Source of the DNA: Opitutaceae bacterium | Lineage (GTDB): Bacteria; Verrucomicrobiota; Verrucomicrobiia; Opitutales; Opitutaceae | Assembly: GCA_014879845.1 (NCBI GenBank) | Contig: JACSRI010000091.1 | Location: 1 to 32,213 of the forward strand | Direction: 5' to 3' | Length of the DNA stretch: 32,213 bases | The notes under the pieces: model-generated | Told to the model about the DNA's origin: nothing | Databases searched by the model: none | Seen by the model: the letters and a program-made list of their open reading frames with translations, nothing else | Position numbers and translations under genes: made by a program | In this document: in pieces, positions 8,078 to 16,508 of the stretch | Layout of the letters: the number at the start of each line of letters is the position of its first letter | Numbering within the stretch: position 1 is the stretch's first letter

Positions 8078-9136
8078 ATGAATGCGCTGCACGTTATCGG
8101 ACTGATCGGCGTCGTTTTACTTTGGATGCGCGCCGGCGCCGCGGAGGAGCCTAACCGCATCGACGCGCGCGTCCTCGCCGCGGATGACACCGTCGTGGTC
8201 GGTCGGCTCGGGCATCCGCTCGGCACGGTGGTCGTCGTGGAAGCGACGCTCGGCTATCGGGAGGGGATCGACCTCGGGCCGGCCTACCCGCGTGTGCGCG
8301 AGTACCATCTGCTCGTGCATCGGGTCAACGGCGTGGACCTGCCGGCGCCGGCGAGATTTCCCTACCACAACGTCGTGGGCTCCCGCCGCCACGGGCTGCC
8401 CGATGCGAACATCACCATCCCGGCGCGCGAGCAGCAGCTCTCGGAGGAGGCGCTCTTCTGGAAAGGCGTGCGTGAGGAGTCTCCGGATACGCGGCACATC
8501 CTGTTCGTGCACGAGGAGGCGGAGTTCTCCGGGCTCCCGCGCAATCTTCCTCCCGGGCTGCACGCACGGCTTTCGGGCGAGTGGATCTTTGGATTCTTCT
8601 CGAGGCTCGCGGTTCACCACGAGGACGCCGTCACGCGCTTCACGACCGGCCGGGGGCCCGGCGGACTTCGGTACGCCACGTGGCCGGGGCGCGCCCCGGC
8701 CGATTGCGACGAGTTTTATCGCGGCGTATGGTCGGCGACGCTCGACAGCGATCCGTGGATCACGACCCAGCCGGAGGCCCTCGTCCGGATCATGCGGGCG
8801 GAGTTTGTCGCGGCGGCGGGACGCGAAGGCGGGCCGGCCGCGACAGTCGAGCCCTGCTTCGAGGCCTGGGCCGCGGCCGCCCGCGCGCGCGTCCCGTTGG
8901 CGGTGCCGGCGACGATGATTCTCATGGCGGAGGACGATCCGCCCTCCTGGGTCATCGTGTGGAAGGAGTTTCGCTGGTCCGACGATCCCGCGCGTGGCGA
9001 GCAGGCGCGCGCGCAGCCGACTTTCGGGGCGATCCGGTGGGCGATCTATGTAGCCGACCACTGCACGGTCATCCGCGCAGGTGACGCGCAGGTGCTGCGC
9101 GAGTTCGAACTCTACCGCGTGCGGGACGACGAGTGA
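8078..9136 (+). CDS. Secreted protein of unknown function
   Basis: The 352-residue protein begins with a Sec signal peptide (hydrophobic 5-17, cleavage likely after AGAA near 22). The ATG is supported by GAAAGGA ten bases upstream. I do not recognise a family. The N-terminal part has a beta-rich look (VLAADDTVVVGRLGHPLGTVVVVE), and it holds the word pair YHLLVHRVNGVDLP and a C-terminal stretch FGAIRWAIYVADHCTVI. There are two cysteines after the signal (in CDEF and EPCFE) plus one in ADHC, so a disulfide is possible. It ends 12 bp before the stop of a convergent polysaccharide deacetylase gene. It is probably periplasmic; no activity is proposed. Confidence 0.75.
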   Translation: MNALHVIGLIGVVLLWMRAGAAEEPNRIDARVLAADDTVVVGRLGHPLGTVVVVEATLGYREGIDLGPAYPRVREYHLLVHRVNGVDLPAPARFPYHNVVGSRRHGLPDANITIPAREQQLSEEALFWKGVREESPDTRHILFVHEEAEFSGLPRNLPPGLHARLSGEWIFGFFSRLAVHHEDAVTRFTTGRGPGGLRYATWPGRAPADCDEFYRGVWSATLDSDPWITTQPEALVRIMRAEFVAAAGREGGPAATVEPCFEAWAAAARARVPLAVPATMILMAEDDPPSWVIVWKEFRWSDDPARGEQARAQPTFGAIRWAIYVADHCTVIRAGDAQVLREFELYRVRDDE

Positions 9137-9148
9137 CGCGCCGCGGAT

Positions 9149-9835
9149 TCAGCGCGCGACGCTGCGCTGCTCCGGCGTGAGCGTGGCCGCGAGTTCGCTG
9201 AAGGTGTGGAACGTGCAGCCCTGCTTCCGCAGCTCGGCGAGGATGGCCGGCAGCTGCGCGAGCGTCTCCGCGCGCCATTCGTGGCAGAGGATGACGGTGC
9301 GGTCCTCGATGCCGGCGGTGGCGTTCCTGAGGATGCCGGCGGCGTCGGTCTGCGTGTTCCAGTCGTCGCTCGACACGAGCTTCACCTGCGAGAGAGGGAA
9401 ATGCCGCAGGCCCGCCGAGGCCACCGCGGCGGCGATGGTGTCGTTCCACTCGAGGAACGGCGTCCAGGCCCAGACCGGCTCGCGGCCGGTCGCCTCGCGC
9501 AGCGCCGCCTGCGTGTCGCGCAGTTCCTTCGTGATCGCGTCGGCCGTCATGTCCTTGAAATGCGGATGCGTGTAGGAGTGGTTGGCGATCTCGTGGCCGG
9601 CGGCGAGCACGGCACGGGCGAGATCGGGCCGCGCCGCCACGAAGCGGCCCTCATGCGAGAATGTCGCCTTCACGCCCTCGCGGGCGAAGAGCTCGAGGAA
9701 CTTCGCTGCCTGCTCGGGCACCGGGCCGTCGTCGAAGACGAGGGCGACGCGTCTGGCGGGCGGAGTGGCGTCGCCTCGCGCGACGGCGGAGAGGATCGAG
9801 AGAGACATCGTGAGAAGGAGCAGGACGTGACGCAT
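9149..9835 (-). CDS. Secreted polysaccharide deacetylase (NodB domain, CE4)
   Basis: This 228-residue protein has a signal peptide (MRHVLLLLTMSLSILSAVA) and a NodB homology domain. The first motif FDDGP (34-38) holds the catalytic-base and metal-binding aspartates. The second motif HSYTH (86-90) supplies the two metal-binding histidines. TFSHEGRFV stands where the family usually has TFF(V/I)xG. HEWRAET near the end corresponds to the conserved C-terminal histidine motif. The enzyme probably removes N- or O-acetyl groups from a periplasmic or cell-wall glycan. The gene is divergent from a secreted GH5-like glycosidase, so both may act on polysaccharides, though nothing links them to one substrate. 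Confidence 0.9.
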   Translation of the reverse strand: MRHVLLLLTMSLSILSAVARGDATPPARRVALVFDDGPVPEQAAKFLELFAREGVKATFSHEGRFVAARPDLARAVLAAGHEIANHSYTHPHFKDMTADAITKELRDTQAALREATGREPVWAWTPFLEWNDTIAAAVASAGLRHFPLSQVKLVSSDDWNTQTDAAGILRNATAGIEDRTVILCHEWRAETLAQLPAILAELRKQGCTFHTFSELAATLTPEQRSVAR

Positions 9836-9958
9836 GGTTGCCCCGCACCATGCAGGATCGGGAGCACCGCGGCAAACGGCCGGAGTGTTCTATCGTTCTA
9901 CCAATCGCCCTGCCTTTGGGTTGCCCCGCCACGTGGCCCGATCTCACAGTGCAGGACC

Positions 9959-12217
9959 ATGGCTCACCCCGGCATTGCCCTCGCGCGGATCGTCCTGCTC
10001 GCGGCCGTCCTGCCCCCGTCCCTGTTGGCCGACACCTCCGTCGTCGCGCTCGGCGAGTTCGCACCGTGGCGGCGTGCGGAATGGCGTGTCGACGGCGTGC
10101 CGGTCGTGGACAATCCCTTCGATCCCGACCAGATCCGCGTCGACGCGACCGTCACTGCGCCCTCGGGTCGCGCGATGACCGTGCCGGCGTTCTGGCACCG
10201 CGAGTACTCCCGCGCGCTGGTCGACGGCAAGGAGGTGCTCACTCCGGCCGCCGAGCCGCAATGGCGGCTGCGCTTCACGCCGACCGAGTCGGGCGAACAC
10301 GCGCTCGTGCTGTCGACGGCGCTGCGCGGTGGACCCGCGGTGGCCTCGCCTGCCGTGCGTTTCGCCGTCGCGGGTCCGGCGGCTGACGGCCAGCACGGCT
10401 GGGTGCGCGTCGCCGCGGATCGCCGGTCGCTCGAGACGAGCGATGGCCGCGTGCTCCGGCTCCTCGGTGCCAACGTGTGCTGGGGCGGCGACCGCGGCAC
10501 CTACAGCTACGACGCCTGGCTGCCGGCCATGCGTGATGCCGGGGAAAACTTCGCCCGCCTGTGGTTCGCGCCCTGGTCGATGGGGATCGAGCACGCGCCC
10601 GGCACGCTCAACCGCTACGACCTCGCCGCCGCCTGGCAGGCCGACCACGCGGTCCAGCTGGCCGAGGCGTGCGGCATCTACGTGCTCATCGCCCTAGATC
10701 ATCACGGCATGTTCATGGCGAACGACCCGGCCTGGGGCGGTTCGAACAATTTCTGGACCCGCAGCTCGCCCTACGCCGCGGAAAACGGCGGCCCGTGCGC
10801 CTCGCCCAACGCCTTCTTCACCTCGCCCGAGGCGCGTACGCTCTACCAGAAACGCCTGCGGTACCTGATCGCCCGATACGGCTCCAGCCCGCACCTGCTC
10901 TCCTGGCAGTTCTTCAACGAGATCGACAACGCCTACATCCCGCGCAGCGACCTCGTGGCCTCCGACGTCGCGACCTGGCATCGCGACATGGGGCGTTGGC
11001 TGCGCGCCAACGATCCCTACCGGCACCTCGTCTCCACCAGCCTGACCGGCGCGAGCGACCGGCCGGAGATCTCCGGCCGGTCCGAGATGGACTTCTCGGT
11101 CTACCATTCCTACGGCGAGGCCGACCCGGCGCTCTATGTCGCCGGCATCAGCGCGCGGCTGGCCCGGGCCTACGACAAGCCCGTCATGATCGGCGAGATC
11201 GGCACCAACCATCTCGGCTGGCAGATCCACAACGATCCCCACCTGCGCGGCTTCCGCCAGGGCCTGTGGGGCGGCGTGCTCGGCGGCTCGGTCGGCTCGT
11301 CCATGAGCTGGTGGTGGGAGGACCTGCACGACGACCGCGTGTATCCGCACTATACCGTCGCGCGCGAGGTGATGGCGCGCGCGGGGTGGGGCGAAGGCGT
11401 CTGGAAGCCGGCGGAATTTGTCACGAGCGGCGAGCCGCCGCTTGCGCTTGGCGAACCGGCGGCGGGCGCCCAGCCGTTTTCGGCGACGCTCCCGCTCAAC
11501 CAGCTGCGCCTCAATCCCGTCTCCGGCGAGACGGCCATCGCCGACCCGCTCGCGGCCTCGCGCACGGCCGAGCGCCTGTCCACCTACCTGCACGGCTCGC
11601 GCAGCCCGCACCTGCAGCAGCACGCGCGCATGCACGCGTGGTTTGCCGAGCGCGCGCGGCTTATCTTTCGTGTCAACTCCGTGGCCTGCGACGCCGACCT
11701 GATCGTGCGCGTCGACGGCGAGGAAAGACTCCGCGCACCGCTCGTGAACAAGGACGGCCTCGCGACACTCAACGACGAGATCAACCAGGAGTACACGGTC
11801 GACGTGCCGGCCGGCCGCCACAGCGTCGAGATCGCGCACACCGGAGCGGACTGGGTCAACCTGAAGTCCATCCGCCTCGAGCGCATGCTGCCCGCGCCGT
11901 TTGCCGGAGGCTGGACCTTTGCTGCGGGCGCGATCGGCCTGCGGCGGGGCGACGACGCGGCGGTCGTCTACGTGCGTTCGCCGCACGTCGCGTGGCCGGC
12001 CGGTGCGACTCGCTACAATCCACCGGTCGTGAGTGACGCGGTCGTGACGCTCGCGGGATGGACGGGTGGGACGGCAGCCGTGATCTGGGTCGATCCGGCG
12101 AGCGGTCGCGATGTGATCGCGACTCGGGCCGAACCCCGCGGCGGAGACCTGCCGCTCGCCGTGCCGGAATTTACTGACGACCTCGTGGCCATCGTCCGGG
12201 CCCAGGCCGCGCGCTGA
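9959..12217 (+). CDS. Secreted DUF5060 / GH5-like glycoside hydrolase
   Basis: From the ATG at 9959 the protein is 752 residues and starts with a signal peptide ending near LLAD (20-25). Residues about 28-140 match a DUF5060-type immunoglobulin-like domain (DNPFDPDQIRVDATVTAPSG, then VPAFWHREY). A TIM barrel follows from about 150. The likely acid/base is Glu321 in WQFFNEID and the likely nucleophile is Glu413 in IGEIGTN, as in clan GH-A (GH5-like). VYHSY and SMSWWWED are typical barrel-wall segments. Residues about 545-640 look like an added beta-sandwich, possibly carbohydrate-binding. Family relatives attack mannans, glucans or related chains; the exact substrate cannot be read. The longer open frame upstream overlaps the deacetylase gene and is rejected as coding. 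Confidence 0.88.
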   Translation: MAHPGIALARIVLLAAVLPPSLLADTSVVALGEFAPWRRAEWRVDGVPVVDNPFDPDQIRVDATVTAPSGRAMTVPAFWHREYSRALVDGKEVLTPAAEPQWRLRFTPTESGEHALVLSTALRGGPAVASPAVRFAVAGPAADGQHGWVRVAADRRSLETSDGRVLRLLGANVCWGGDRGTYSYDAWLPAMRDAGENFARLWFAPWSMGIEHAPGTLNRYDLAAAWQADHAVQLAEACGIYVLIALDHHGMFMANDPAWGGSNNFWTRSSPYAAENGGPCASPNAFFTSPEARTLYQKRLRYLIARYGSSPHLLSWQFFNEIDNAYIPRSDLVASDVATWHRDMGRWLRANDPYRHLVSTSLTGASDRPEISGRSEMDFSVYHSYGEADPALYVAGISARLARAYDKPVMIGEIGTNHLGWQIHNDPHLRGFRQGLWGGVLGGSVGSSMSWWWEDLHDDRVYPHYTVAREVMARAGWGEGVWKPAEFVTSGEPPLALGEPAAGAQPFSATLPLNQLRLNPVSGETAIADPLAASRTAERLSTYLHGSRSPHLQQHARMHAWFAERARLIFRVNSVACDADLIVRVDGEERLRAPLVNKDGLATLNDEINQEYTVDVPAGRHSVEIAHTGADWVNLKSIRLERMLPAPFAGGWTFAAGAIGLRRGDDAAVVYVRSPHVAWPAGATRYNPPVVSDAVVTLAGWTGGTAAVIWVDPASGRDVIATRAEPRGGDLPLAVPEFTDDLVAIVRAQAAR

Positions 12218-12219
12218 AG

Positions 12220-12270
12220 CCGGAGCCTCGTCGGGCCGGGGTCGATCTGGGGAAAATCCGCCGGCTCCGG
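12220..12270 (+). terminator. Weak stem-loop after the glycosidase gene
   Basis: CCGGAGCC (12220-12227) pairs exactly with GGCTCCGG (12263-12270) across a 35-nt loop, starting three bases after the stop codon. The loop is long and no T-run follows, so it is only a possible terminator or mRNA 3' structure. Confidence 0.25.
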
Positions 12271-12355
12271 GGGCGGATGCGCAAATCGACGGTTGCCCTG
12301 CGCGCCAACGGCCGCACGGTCGCGGCATGCGCGCGCCGAATCTCCCGCCCTCCCG

Positions 12356-13108
12356 ATGAATCGAGCCTACTGGGAGACAGTCGCTGCCGACTATGACAAC
12401 TCCGTGCTGAGTGTCTTCGATCACGACATCGCCGGTGCCGTGCAGGCGCGGATCGAGGCGGCGGCCGACCCGTCCGCGCGGGCGGCGGATCTCGGCTGTG
12501 GCGTGGGGAAATTCACGCCGGCCCTCGCGCGGTGCTTTGGCCACGTCGAGGCGTGCGACCTGTCCGCGCGCGGCGTCGCGGAGACGCGCGAGCGCTGCCG
12601 CGATCTCGACAACGTCACCGTGCGCCGGATCGACCTCGCGCGCACGCCGCTGCCGTTTGCGCCGGTCGACCTCGTCCTCTGTGTCAATGTGTTGATCATG
12701 CCGGCACTCGATGCGCGACGGCGGACCTGGCGCGCGGTGGCCAACCAGGTCGACCATGGCGGCCGGCTGGTGCTCGTCGTGCCTTCGGTCGAGTCCGCGC
12801 ACTTCGATCGGTTTTGTGATCTCGAGCGAGATCTCGACGACGGCTGCACCTGCGCCGAGGCGCTCGGCCGTGCGCGGCCGGGCGATTCCGGGCGTGATCT
12901 CGGGCAGGGCGTGTTCCGCCTGCGCGGCCTGCGCACCAAGCACTACCTGCGTGAGGAACTGGAATGGCTGTTGTCCGCGCACGAGTTCGACGTCGACGAG
13001 ATCACCAAGCTCGAGTTCGCCGCGTCCCCGGCGCCCGCGGCGGGAGCGGACATCCCGGGCATCCATGCGACCTTCTGGGACTGGCTCGTCGTCGCACGGC
13101 GGCGCTGA
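12356..13108 (+). CDS. Class I SAM-dependent methyltransferase
   Basis: The 250-residue protein from the ATG at 12356 has motif I AADLGCGVGKFTP (43-55), the S-adenosylmethionine-binding loop. It also has an acidic residue after strand 2 (VEACDLSARG) and a motif IV-like segment VDLVLCVNVLIMP. This is the Rossmann-like methyltransferase fold of the Methyltransf_11/25 type. It opens with MNRAYWETVAADYDNSV, a common cap in such enzymes. Nothing in the sequence or neighbours reveals the methyl acceptor. The upstream in-frame residues (from 12293) are basic and non-conserved, so the ATG at 12356 is preferred. Confidence 0.87.
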   Translation: MNRAYWETVAADYDNSVLSVFDHDIAGAVQARIEAAADPSARAADLGCGVGKFTPALARCFGHVEACDLSARGVAETRERCRDLDNVTVRRIDLARTPLPFAPVDLVLCVNVLIMPALDARRRTWRAVANQVDHGGRLVLVVPSVESAHFDRFCDLERDLDDGCTCAEALGRARPGDSGRDLGQGVFRLRGLRTKHYLREELEWLLSAHEFDVDEITKLEFAASPAPAAGADIPGIHATFWDWLVVARRR

Positions 13109-13177
13109 GGCGGAGTCGATCGCGCGCGAGGGGGATTGCCAGCGCGGGGAGGCGCGGCTTGATCGTCCGGGTACACC

Positions 13178-13531
13178 ATGATCACGGTCTACACGCTGGC
13201 CCAGTGCAGCACCTGCCGCGACGCCACCACGTGGCTGCGCGCCCACCGTATCCAATTTGTCGAGAAGCCGATTCGCGAGACGCCGCCGACGCCCGCCGAG
13301 CTGCGCGCGATGCTGGTGCATCAGCGCGGTGAGCTTCGCCGGCTCTTCAACTCGTCCGGCATGGAGTACCGCGCGCTTGGCATGAAGGAAAAGCTCCCGG
13401 CCATGACCGAAGCCGAGGCGCTCGCGCTGCTGGCCTCGAATGGCAGCCTGGTGAAGCGGCCCTTCCTGATCGGGGCGAAAATCGGACTCGTCGGTTTCGA
13501 CGCGGCGAAGTGGTCGGCGGCGCTGACCTGA
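13178..13531 (+). CDS. ArsC/Spx-family protein (YffB-like)
   Basis: The 117-residue protein has a thioredoxin-like fold with the N-terminal redox motif CSTC (10-13), as in the ArsC/Spx/YffB family, and the segment VKRPFLIG that precedes the conserved C-terminal region. LFNSSGMEYRALGMKEKL is typical of the YffB/Spx branch. No arsenic-resistance genes are nearby, so true arsenate reduction is unlikely. YffB-like glutathione-dependent reductase or Spx-like regulatory roles are possible. It converges with the DUF1428 gene. Confidence 0.88.
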   Translation: MITVYTLAQCSTCRDATTWLRAHRIQFVEKPIRETPPTPAELRAMLVHQRGELRRLFNSSGMEYRALGMKEKLPAMTEAEALALLASNGSLVKRPFLIGAKIGLVGFDAAKWSAALT

Positions 13532-13576
13532 GCGGTGCAGTGCGGCGCGCGGCGCGGTCCGCCGCATGCGGGCGGG

Positions 13577-13933
13577 TCACTTCTCCACGATCGCCTTGAA
13601 TCCGCCGTAGACGACGCGCGAGCAGTCGAACGGCATGGACTGCGGCATCGTTTGCATGGCCGGATCCTTCATCACCTTGGCGTTCACGCGATCGCGGTGG
13701 GCGCGCGACTTGTAGACGATCCACGAGAAGACCACGGTCTCGCCCTTCTTCGTGTCGAACGCCTTGGGGAAGGGGATGCCGAACTTTGCATCGAGGTCAT
13801 CGCCGACGCATTCGAAATAGGCCAGCGCGCCGTGCTTCATCCAGACCTTGCCGCCGAGTGCGGCGATCCTGCGATAGTCGGCGACCTTCTTCTTAGGGAC
13901 GGGAATGACGAATCCATCGACGTAGCTGGGCAT
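13577..13933 (-). CDS. DUF1428 family protein
   Basis: From the ATG at 13933 the protein is 118 residues. It opens with YVDGFVIPVPKKK and contains AYFECVGDDL and VVFSWIVYKSRAHRD, the signature segments of DUF1428, a dimeric alpha-beta barrel family related in fold to YCII proteins. The biochemical role is unknown. Such proteins are frequent companions or targets of ECF sigma factors of the kind encoded at 3117-4451, though that gene is about 10 kb away. The long open frame upstream runs antisense through the thioesterase gene and is not coding. It is divergent from the thioesterase gene across about 200 bp. Confidence 0.88.
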   Translation of the reverse strand: MPSYVDGFVIPVPKKKVADYRRIAALGGKVWMKHGALAYFECVGDDLDAKFGIPFPKAFDTKKGETVVFSWIVYKSRAHRDRVNAKVMKDPAMQTMPQSMPFDCSRVVYGGFKAIVEK

Positions 13934-14134
13934 GGTGGTGTTCTCCGGGGTGGTTGGGTTGGCGGGCCTTCTGAATCTCGACGAACCGACCCGGTCGTTT
14001 CGGACACGAGAAGTTGCCAGGTTTCTCGGTTCGTGTGGCTGGACCTCGGAGATGTTGGTGCCTCGCGCGCCGTGGGCAAGCGGTCCGGGCAGATTCGTAT
14101 GGAGCCGGGCTTCAAGTCCGGATGCACTGTGCCC

Positions 14135-14872
14135 ATGGCCGAGAAATGGATCCTCGAGACAGCCGTGGCCTTTGGTGACGTCGACCGCGACAACGTCCTC
14201 ACACTGTGCGGCGTGTTCAAGCTCCTGCAGGAGGCCGCGATCGCGCATGCGAACGAGTATGATACCGGCACCGACGCGATGCTGACCCGCGGCGAGTCCT
14301 GGGTCCTCAACCGCATGGCCGTGGAGATCGTGCGCTACCCGCGCTACGGGGAGGCGCTGCGCCTCGAGACGTGGTCGAGCGGCATCCGCGGCTTCAAGGG
14401 CTACCGCGACTTCCGCGTGTTCGACGGCGCGGGCCAGGTCGTGATCGCGGGCTCGTCGCTCTGGATCTACGTGAGCGTGCGGACCAAGTCCATCATCCGC
14501 GTGCCGCGTGAAGTCGCCGAGAAGTTTCCCGTCGGCACGGACGGCGTGTTTTGTCCCGACCTTGAGTCGCTCGAACTCGCCGCGCCGGATCCGGCCACCG
14601 CCCACGCCTGCACGATCTCGCTGCGCTACTCCGACGTCGATGCCAACCTCCATCTCAACAACACCGCCTATCTCGATCTCCTGCAGAGCGCGCTCGCGTC
14701 CGCCGGCCACCCGCCGCGCCCGCGGTCGGTGCGGATCAAATACGGCAAGGGCATCGCCGCCGGCACGCCCGGGGCCGAGGTGCATCTGGCTCCGACTAGC
14801 GCGGCCGGGTTGCCGCACGCCTTCAGCATCGTCGCCGCCGGTGACGTCCGCGCGCAGGGCGACGTCTTGTAG
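14135..14872 (+). CDS. Acyl-ACP thioesterase-family protein (double hotdog)
   Basis: The 245-residue protein from the ATG at 14135 matches the FatA/FatB-like bacterial acyl-ACP thioesterase layout. Hotdog 1 holds DVDRDNVLTLCGVFKLLQEA; hotdog 2 holds SDVDANLHLNNTAYLDLL. In the second, the N-x-H-x-N-N pattern carries the expected catalytic asparagine and histidine. Such enzymes release fatty acids from acyl-carrier protein or act on acyl-CoA. An ATG at 14099 would add 12 residues, but the family normally begins just before the first strand, so 14135 is preferred. Neither start has a good ribosome-binding site. No fatty-acid genes lie beside it. Confidence 0.85.
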   Translation: MAEKWILETAVAFGDVDRDNVLTLCGVFKLLQEAAIAHANEYDTGTDAMLTRGESWVLNRMAVEIVRYPRYGEALRLETWSSGIRGFKGYRDFRVFDGAGQVVIAGSSLWIYVSVRTKSIIRVPREVAEKFPVGTDGVFCPDLESLELAAPDPATAHACTISLRYSDVDANLHLNNTAYLDLLQSALASAGHPPRPRSVRIKYGKGIAAGTPGAEVHLAPTSAAGLPHAFSIVAAGDVRAQGDVL

Positions 14873-14929
14873 GCGGCGTCTTTCGGGTCATGGTTTCAAG
14901 TCGGCCCGCGCGTGGTCGAACACGTATGC

Positions 14930-16480
14930 ATGAACCCTTCCTGCTGGAGCGCCCTCGGGCGCGTGGCACATGTTGTCTGTGTGGCGGCGTGCGTCATGGC
15001 GGCGTGCGCGAGCCGGGCCGGGTCTGAGGTTTCCGTTTCCGCTCAGCCGCCGAACGGCACGTATGAGGCGACGGCGCGCCACCTTGTCTCAGGTGGCGTG
15101 GTCTACGGTATCGTCGATTTCTCGGGCGATGCCGAAGCATTGAGGCGATTTCTGGCCGATTACCGAGAGCCTGCGAAGGCCGAGTGGCCCTGGCGCGAGG
15201 TGTTCGATGTACGACTCGATCCACTCGTGGATCTGCTCGGCCTGTCAGATATTGAGGCGGCAGGTGTGAGTTCCACCGTTCGGGCAGACGGGCTGTATGA
15301 CAATCGCACCTATTTCCACATGCCCCGCGGGAGGCACGGATTGCTCGAGGCTCTCGGTGACGAGCCGGGGCCATTCACCACGGCGGGGCTGGCGCCGCCG
15401 GACGTCGACTTCTTTTACGAGACGCAGTTTGATCTCGCTGGGGCGTACCAAGTCTCTCGAGGAGGGGTGGCCGAGGTGTTTGGGCGCGGCGCAAGTGACA
15501 CGCTCGACGGCTTCCTCGACGAGGCGCTCGCCTCGGTCGGTGGTGTCACGGTGCGCGATCTCGTCGAGCATGCCCACGGACGGTTCTCGGTCGTGATGGT
15601 GATGGATCCGGACAAGACGGCTTTCGTCGACCTCGACCTGCCGGTCAAGGTGCCTGCGTGTGAGGTCCTCGTGCGCATTGAGGGCGTTGGCAGGGCGCTC
15701 GTGCCGTTTCTCGACCAGGTGCCGGTGCTCGAACTGTCGATACGCGAGGGCCGGCGGCACTATGCCATGGTCGGCCGGCCGTGGGTGTCGACCTGGACCC
15801 CAGCCATTGTGATCGATCACGACGTCGTCTATTTCGGCTCCTCGCAGGCCTTCATCCACGCGTGCATCGGCCGGAAGGACGGACTCGCGACAAGTGCGGC
15901 TTTCGTGAGCGCCATCGCCGAACTGGGCGGTGAAGGCAACTCCATCACTTGGCTGAGTCCACGCATGGGGACGTTCCGCAAGCGCGTGCTGGAGTTGAAC
16001 GAGGGTTCACGGTCCTCCCACATCAAGGATCTCCGAAGCTGGTTGCCTGCCGGCCCGACGCATACCGTCTCGTCGCCTCTCGTCTCGATGCGGCGCAATC
16101 TCGCCGATGGGATCCTCTACCGCTCGCGTTGGGATGTTTCCCTGAAGCGGGACGTGTTCTCGGTCACCCTTCTCAATCCCGTGACGATCGCGATGACAGC
16201 AGGGATCGTGGAGCCGCAGTATCGGCGGGCGAGAGAGTATTCGCAGGAGATCGCGATCTACAGCAACCTACGTCGACTTCAGGTCCACGCGCGGCAGTAC
16301 TGCTACGACCATCGACTTACGACGGTGCCGGTCCGCACGATCATGGGTGACGAGCCCGGCAAGCTCGTGCCGACGCTGAAGCCCGTGGCAGGTGAGGATT
16401 ACTCGGAATTGGTGTTTCGCGAAAACTACGCGTTGTCCGTGAGGACGGAAGACGGTCGCATCGTGGAGTATGGACCGTGA
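14930..16480 (+). CDS. Putative lipoprotein of unknown function with pilin-like C-terminus
   Basis: The 516-residue protein from the ATG at 14930 has a hydrophobic leader ending in VMAAC, a lipobox-like site for signal peptidase II. A GTG at 14912 would add only six residues. The body is unlike any family I can name. It contains several runs such as VVYGIVDFSGDAEALRRFL and FSVVMVMDPDKTAF. The last ~70 residues (LRRLQVHARQYCYDHRLT, then LVPTLKPVAGEDYSELVF) resemble the region after the N-terminal helix of verrucomicrobial type II secretion pilin-like proteins, but there is no prepilin leader. Base composition is slightly less extreme than in its neighbours by eye. It is probably anchored in a membrane; no activity is proposed. 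Confidence 0.72.
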   Translation: MNPSCWSALGRVAHVVCVAACVMAACASRAGSEVSVSAQPPNGTYEATARHLVSGGVVYGIVDFSGDAEALRRFLADYREPAKAEWPWREVFDVRLDPLVDLLGLSDIEAAGVSSTVRADGLYDNRTYFHMPRGRHGLLEALGDEPGPFTTAGLAPPDVDFFYETQFDLAGAYQVSRGGVAEVFGRGASDTLDGFLDEALASVGGVTVRDLVEHAHGRFSVVMVMDPDKTAFVDLDLPVKVPACEVLVRIEGVGRALVPFLDQVPVLELSIREGRRHYAMVGRPWVSTWTPAIVIDHDVVYFGSSQAFIHACIGRKDGLATSAAFVSAIAELGGEGNSITWLSPRMGTFRKRVLELNEGSRSSHIKDLRSWLPAGPTHTVSSPLVSMRRNLADGILYRSRWDVSLKRDVFSVTLLNPVTIAMTAGIVEPQYRRAREYSQEIAIYSNLRRLQVHARQYCYDHRLTTVPVRTIMGDEPGKLVPTLKPVAGEDYSELVFRENYALSVRTEDGRIVEYGP

Positions 16481-16508
16481 CGCGCACGGGAATGCTGGTG
16501 GATCCCCA

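Noticed and set aside
9206-9958. 251-codon N-terminal extension of the glycosidase
   Set aside because: It is antisense to the polysaccharide deacetylase gene, and the signal peptide begins at the ATG at 9959.
13178-13531. An arsenate reductase for arsenic resistance
   Set aside because: The sequence is of the YffB/Spx branch and no arsR, arsB or acr3 gene is near.
10694-13567. A 957-codon minus-strand open frame across the glycosidase, methyltransferase and ArsC-like genes
   Set aside because: It is antisense to three genes with recognisable catalytic motifs. Its own translation is low-complexity, Arg/Ala/Gly-rich and matches no family.
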